A stretch of 64,000 bases of DNA, from contig NW_022985372.1 of the NCBI RefSeq assembly GCF_010093625.1, forward strand, positions 404,663 through 468,662, in the 5' to 3' direction. The notes below the pieces were generated by a model that saw nothing but the letters and a program-made list of their open reading frames with translations, made no database searches and was not told the DNA's origin. Shown piece after piece: positions 59,292-64,000 of the stretch (its first letter is position 1; each line of letters starts with the position of its first letter). The position numbers and the translations under genes are program-made. This stretch comes from Macroventuria anomochaeta. Lineage: Eukaryota > Ascomycota > Dothideomycetes > Pleosporales > Didymellaceae.

Positions 59292-61132
59292 CTACAACGG
59301 GACGAAAGGCAGTATGATCCTGCTCGGCGTATCCAAGCCAACATGTATTCTGTGCTCACCCTTGTTCTTCTCGTGCTTCGGCCGCGGTGTCGAGAAGGCT
59401 GTATACTCCGCAATACTCGGGAATGATCCGGAGACCTGCACGCTGATCGATTCACCCTCATCGAAATCGACGCCCATCGACCATATACCGATCTCCAGCT
59501 TCACAATTTCACCAGGAGTAATCTTTTCCTCCTTGTCGTGCGGGTGGAACGGGAATTGCTCATGGATGCTTCGTGCTGGGTCGAATGCTCGGTGGCTGGC
59601 ACGCAGCACACCAACACTGCCCAGGTGCAGGTTCAAGCTCGCTCGCTCTTTCTCTGGGATATCATCAATGCTCTTGTACGATGAAGGTATCGCCGAGAAA
59701 GGGAAACAGAGATGCATGAGCAGCTTGCCGTTCTTGTCTCGCTTGCGCAGAATGACGAAAACATTCAGGTCGTCATGCGACGGGGCTGACATGTACAGAA
59801 CTGCCTTTGGGAGACCGATCAGTCGAGACTTTTGCATGAACTTGTATGTAAAGTCGGCGATCGACTTTGAGTCTTCTGAGTTGTAGCTGATGATCTCGGT
59901 CTCGGAAGGAGCTTGATCGGTCAAGCCTGAGCTGGACAGATAGAACGCCTTGTACTCCGTCTCTGGGACAGGGAAATCCGATAACTCGATGCCATCGATG
60001 GCCTCCTGATCACCAAACTGGAGCGCCGACCACCGCACCTTCGACATTTTCTCCCAATCGTTGTCAACGCCTCGAAGATATTTGTCGAAGTAGGTGTGCA
60101 GTTCCTTGTCCGCGCGAGGGTCGCAGTACAACTCGAACCACTCCTGATGCGAACTCCATCGGATCCACTTCTTATCGTGAGGCACCTCAAGCCATCCCCT
60201 CACCGACCCCATGGTATGTATACTGGAAAAGTCGCTTCCGCTGATAAACACAGGGACTGCGATCTTGGTCATATCTGGGCGTTTGTCGGCCCAGTAAGCG
60301 TTGGTGACCGGTGATCGTCGGTACATCTCAGCAAAGTCCTCGATGCCGCCGCCGGGGTTGTTCGTCTTGATGATGAAGTGTGTAATGAGGTCGAAGTTCG
60401 ACATGCTGAAAACGCCTCCACGACAGAACTGCTCGCGGTAGATGTCGCCGGACCCTTCCCACGGAGCAATGGCGGCGAGATGTGGTGGGTGCAGAGACGC
60501 AACGTGCCACTGGATGATGGCTAGGGCACTGTTGCCGGCCATGCCTACTTTGCCGTTGCTCCAAGACATCGCTGCAATGGCTTCGATGACGTCATAGCAA
60601 TCTTCTGCATCTTGAGAGCCCATGATCTGTGACGGTTAGCGAAGCTTGGAGGCAGTCGTATAGGTAAGTTCACACGTACTGGTATGGATCCATCGCTGTT
60701 GCCAGTACCACGAGAGTCCACTGAAACAATGGCATACCCACGCGGACACCATACAACCGGGTCAAGTCCTTCGAATTTCTCCAATCCGCTGAGCGCCTCG
60801 TTTGGCACACAGCAATTCCACACGCAAATTGGAAGCATGTGTAGAGCGGAATACTTCTTGCCGTAGCACGACCAACTGATCACTGCAGGTAGCTTCTCAT
60901 CTTCTGGGACATCGGCGGGTCTGTAAATATCGACGTAAAGACGGCAGCCATCTCTGACCACGATCTCAACATCATGGTCGATTCGAATGTCAGATTCGAG
61001 AGGGCGTGCGTTGTAGGGTTTTGCGCCCTTGCGAAGAACTTCGGTCTTGCCGGGTGTGAAGCCTTGGTAGTTGTTCACACCCACCTCAGGCTTCGAGATG
61101 GGCTTGTAGGCCACTTGCATGGGGATAGGCAT
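59292..61132 (-). CDS. CocE/NonD (S15-like) alpha/beta hydrolase
   Basis: Predicted 595 aa; exons 60680-61132 and 59292-60626 (1788 nt). Serine hydrolase of the X-Pro dipeptidyl-peptidase/cocaine-esterase superfamily, acting on ester or amide bonds. After a basic strand (VEIVVRDGCRLYVDIYRPAD) come the oxyanion region PAVISWSCYGKK, the conserved WCPRGYAIVSVDSRGTGNSDG, and the nucleophile elbow GMAGNSALAIIQW with the catalytic Ser. The usual Tyr after that Ser is Ala here. A C-terminal jelly-roll (GVLRASHRAFDPARS) completes the family layout. No signal peptide, so probably cytosolic. Confidence 0.92.
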
Positions 61133-61617
61133 CTTTGACGGTGACGAAGGGTTGTAAGAATGGCAAGAGGGCGAAAGAGGGGGAAGGGATAGAGGGAATG
61201 CTGACCACTTTCAAAAACAGGCTGTGACGACTACTTGAGCAACAAACAAATTTACTCACAACGCGACGGGTCGAGCTCACTCTGTGATGCACCAGTGTCC
61301 ACCTCGGCAGGTGTCCGAAGTCTGAAGCATCTCCGCCCCCACATGTTCCGGGACCCACAAATTCTCCAGCGTTGAGAACGTGGGGTATTGCGCCCACATG
61401 TACCGATGCCGCCGGCAGTGGTGCACCGGCATTTTCAAATATTTGTCGTTGTACCGAGCAACATCATCGTACAACTCCAGCTTCAAGCCTGACATATAAT
61501 ACCGTTCGAGCGCAACCAAGAATACACACACCACAATTCCATCTGAATACAACTTCACAAGTTCGAGGTTCACAGCAATTACCTTAAGAAAAACTTCGCC
61601 AAAGTAGCATCCCCAAG
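61133..61617. promoter_or_regulatory. Divergent promoter of hydrolase and second PhyH gene
   Basis: 485 bp between two outward start codons, the second divergent oxygenase-containing promoter in the cluster. No known site identified. Confidence 0.45.
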
Positions 61618-62727
61618 ATGGCACCTCATGCCGAAGAACCAAAGCCAGATACTGGTGTTGATCTGATCTCGCACGACGGCACAGTGTATGGCGACTGGCG
61701 TGACGACTTCCACAAGAATGGAACAGCAATCATCAAAGGTGCTGTTTCTCCCGAACGCGCAGAGTACTATAAGCAGAAGCAGATCGAGTGGCTTCAGTCC
61801 TTTGGTCGCGGCTTCGATCCCAATGATGAGTCGACTTGGACACAAGAACACCTCCCTGTGAGCTTCAAGGGCGGCATGTACTTTGCCTACTCTAGTACGC
61901 ACGAGAAGTTTGTTTGGTGAGTTGGGCTTCTGCTATGTTTGAGTCGCCATACTAATGCACGTGAAGGGAAGCACGCACTGAACCTAAAGTCATCGAGACA
62001 TTCAGCAAACTCTGGGGCACCGACGAACTCCTCTGCTCATTCGACGGCATGAACATCACCCTACCGCGCCAAAAGGATCTCAAGTGGAGCCCCTGGCCGC
62101 ATTGCGATCAGTCACCGCATCGCAAGGGTATGCAGTGCGTGCAGGGCCTGCTGAACTACCAGCCCAATGGCCCTGACGATGGAGGTCTGATCTTGATGAA
62201 GGGTAGCAGCAAGCTGTACGACGAGTTTTTCCGGGAGAAGAGGGAGCAGGATAACCACGAGGATAAGCCCCCGGAGACGGAAGACTTCAAAGATTTGTTC
62301 ATCTTCAAGGACGAGGATGTCAAGTGGTTCCAAAGCCGCGGGTGCACGCTCGAGAAGGTGAACCTTGAGCCTGGTGATTTGGTACTCTGGTAAGTTTCCC
62401 CTATCTCCTTCATCGCACGCTCACGCTAACGTCACTAGGGACTCTCGCACTATGCACTACGCCTGCTTTCCTCAAGGCAACCGCATCCGCCACGTTCAGT
62501 ACGTCTGCATGACTCCTGCCAAGTTCGCAAAGAAGGAGGATCTTGAGCTCAAGGCTGAGCTCTTCAAGACATGGCAGGGTACGACGCACTGGCCACACTG
62601 CAATATTCGCAAGCAGGGTCCGCCTGAGAGGGATGGCAAGCCGGATCCGCAGAACAGAACGGAGCCATTGGAGAAGCCGGTTATTACGGATAGGATCCTA
62701 CAATTGTCTGCTGTGAAGGCTTACTAG
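61618..62727 (+). CDS. PhyH-family 2-oxoglutarate/Fe(II) dioxygenase 2
   Basis: Predicted 336 aa; exons 61618-61916, 61967-62389, 62439-62727 (1011 nt). Iron ligands H-x-D in SPWPHCDQ and distal His in DSRTMHYACF; the likely 2-oxoglutarate Arg is in RIRHVQYVCM. The TGG tryptophan codon is split by both introns at identical phase. Similar in length and motif order to the dioxygenase at 54722, so a paralogue with probably a different but related substrate. Transcribed away from the hydrolase. Confidence 0.92.
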
Positions 62728-63076
62728 AAATGGTAAGCGATCTATAGCTGTTAGCAAACTTGTTCAAAACTGATAATCCATCATGTATGGTCAAGTGAGG
62801 CAAGTTCGTGAAAATTTAAATTAATTCGTATGCGTATATTACCGAAGATACGAAGACAAGAACAGTCCCTAATGCATATCTATTCGGAGTACACGTTAAG
62901 GAGGTAGGTACGCCTGCGTTGCGTAGACTGTCCTCATGCACTGAGATGCTCTGGTGGCCTTCACAATATTTGGCGAGCATGATGTCGCATCGATTGAAAG
63001 CCGTCAGGACTGTCACATTTGAGATGCATGGTAAAGGCATTATGTCAAGACGTCAAGTCGACTTGCGAGACGTTTT
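62728..63076. other. Intergenic region, nothing recognised
   Basis: Terminator region of the second PhyH gene; no coding frame supported. Confidence 0.45.
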
Positions 63077-63520
63077 TCAACAGAGCTTGAATGTTGTGCG
63101 TTTGTGGTAGTCGTCGTTCTTCGCGGCCAGAGTGACATACTTGTCCGCTTCGCTGCGGTCTTCGTCCTTCAGCCATGCCTTGCCCTGAGTAATAACGGTA
63201 GACACCTTGTTACCAGGATTGGTAATCTGCAAATGACGGAGGATCCTCTTTTTGAGTAGAGCCAAACGATTGCTGCTCTTTGCAGATCCATTATTCGTCA
63301 AGTATTTGGCGTCGAAGTCTTCTGGCCACCAGGATAGGTCAGCATTGACCTTCTTCGACCATATACCAGCTAATGGATCCATGAAAGCATGAAATGTTTC
63401 CAGTGAGGTGTATTGAGCAAGTGTCGTCGCGATGTTGCCAAACTTGGGGTCAAATCTAGCCTTTGTAGAGTTAAACACATCGGTGAAGCGTCCCTGTTTG
63501 AGTAGCAGCGCAAAGACATG
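63077..63520 (-). pseudogene. Unrecognised gene fragment abutting retroelement sequence
   Basis: A minus-strand frame of about 148 codons with protein-like composition (ARFDPKFGNIATTLAQYTSL, ADLSWWPEDFDAKYL) stays open upstream to a stop just past 63520, without a start codon or a clear splice acceptor. The 5' part would fall in the repeat-containing region from 63636. I do not recognise the family. It could be a host gene truncated by the insertion or part of a mobile element. Confidence 0.35.
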
Positions 63521-63635
63521 ATTTTAGAATTCAAAGCTTTTCAGATTGGGCAGTACTTGTGGATCTCTTGAAGCACCCCTCGGTGGAAGTTAAGGCTGCC
63601 AAGATTGAGATGCAAAGTTGTAGCGGTGTGGACCG

Positions 63636-63787
63636 CTGTAGAATACTGATAGCTACGGTAAACGATAACGTAGGACTATCGGGTCGATGGAATACTGCGC
63701 TGGATTGCTATCTAGCTAGGAGGAGACGACTATACACCTGACCTGTAACACACTAGTCCAGGGTAGTGGTCAGGGGTATAGTCAGAC
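63636..63787. repeat. Dispersed repeat shared with 40.6 kb
   Basis: Inverted counterpart of 40602-40732, sharing CTAGTGTGTTACAGGTCAGG, TGTATAGTCGTC, CAGCGCAGTAT and TATTCTACAGCGG. It carries about 30 extra bases near its left end that the 40.6-kb copy lacks. It directly adjoins the LTR-like sequence at 63788. Confidence 0.7.
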
Positions 63788-64000
63788 TGTGACGGTTTAT
63801 GGAGTAAAGAAGTCATGTCTGCCACGTGTGCTGGTGCAGTGCTCTTGCCTGTTCCAATAGCACTTTCTGTCTGAACGACAGATACGTCATGTAAACAGAC
63901 CCTGATGGCCCGTGGAGAGAGACAGAACACTGAACAATAACACAACAGAATATACTGATTTTACTGCTTCGCGCGGTTACCCCTGACTTACTGCCCTGCG
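63788..64000. mobile_element. LTR-like sequence, copy 2, truncated by window end
   Basis: Inverted match to 13798-14011 over the whole 213 bp, with a few clustered differences. The boundary at TGTGAC is where the two copies stop matching, supporting it as an element end. The other end lies outside the window. Confidence 0.75.

Noticed and set aside
49697..62727. Secondary-metabolite biosynthetic cluster
   Set aside because: No PKS, NRPS, terpene synthase, DMATS or other core enzyme; a catabolic reading fits better.

Overview
The window looks like nuclear DNA of a filamentous ascomycete (Pezizomycotina, probably Dothideomycetes, though the class is inference). Genes are split by many 45-60 bp GT-AG introns with CTAAC-type branch sites. 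Protein families include Zn2Cys6 regulators, Dal5-type MFS permeases, PTH11-like rhodopsin-domain proteins and an AA13 starch LPMO. Exon models were built by hand. In every multi-exon gene for which I give complete exon coordinates, the exon lengths sum to a whole number of codons.

Layout. 0-0.7 kb: dead pogo/Fot1 transposon. 0.8-8.8 kb: Zn2Cys6 regulator divergent from a full-size ABC-B multidrug pump. 10-16 kb: Ser/Thr-rich membrane protein, Dug3-like glutamine amidotransferase, solo LTR, FAD monooxygenase. 16.8-17.7 kb: possible gene relic. 18-32 kb: amino-acid permease, LtrA-like membrane protein, RING-YEATS gene with an in-frame stop, Dal5-type MFS permease, a small membrane protein, Tvp38/DedA protein. 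33-38 kb: sugar transporter divergent from a GH51 arabinofuranosidase. 38.6-40.7 kb: decayed membrane-protein gene beside a solo LTR with a perfect 5-bp target duplication. 41-45 kb: Old Yellow Enzyme, PTH11-like protein. 45.3-49.6 kb: divergent starch pair (GH13 amylase with CBM20, AA13 LPMO with CBM20). 49.7-62.7 kb: C2H2+Zn2Cys6 regulator, FAD monooxygenase, PhyH dioxygenase, MFS transporter, CocE/NonD hydrolase, second PhyH dioxygenase. 63-64 kb: gene fragment and retroelement remnants.

Function. Three blocks read as functional modules. The starch pair would combine hydrolytic and oxidative attack on granular starch. The transporter-arabinofuranosidase pair suggests uptake plus intracellular hydrolysis of arabinose-containing oligosaccharides. 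The 49.7-62.7 kb block has its own regulator, importer, esterase/amidase-type hydrolase, two 2-oxoglutarate dioxygenases and a flavin monooxygenase, but no PKS, NRPS or terpene synthase. It is my best candidate for an undescribed catabolic cluster. The most unusual gene-level observations are in-frame stops in two otherwise well-preserved genes, two 14-nt microexons in one regulator, and an apparent GC-AG intron in the ABC pump.
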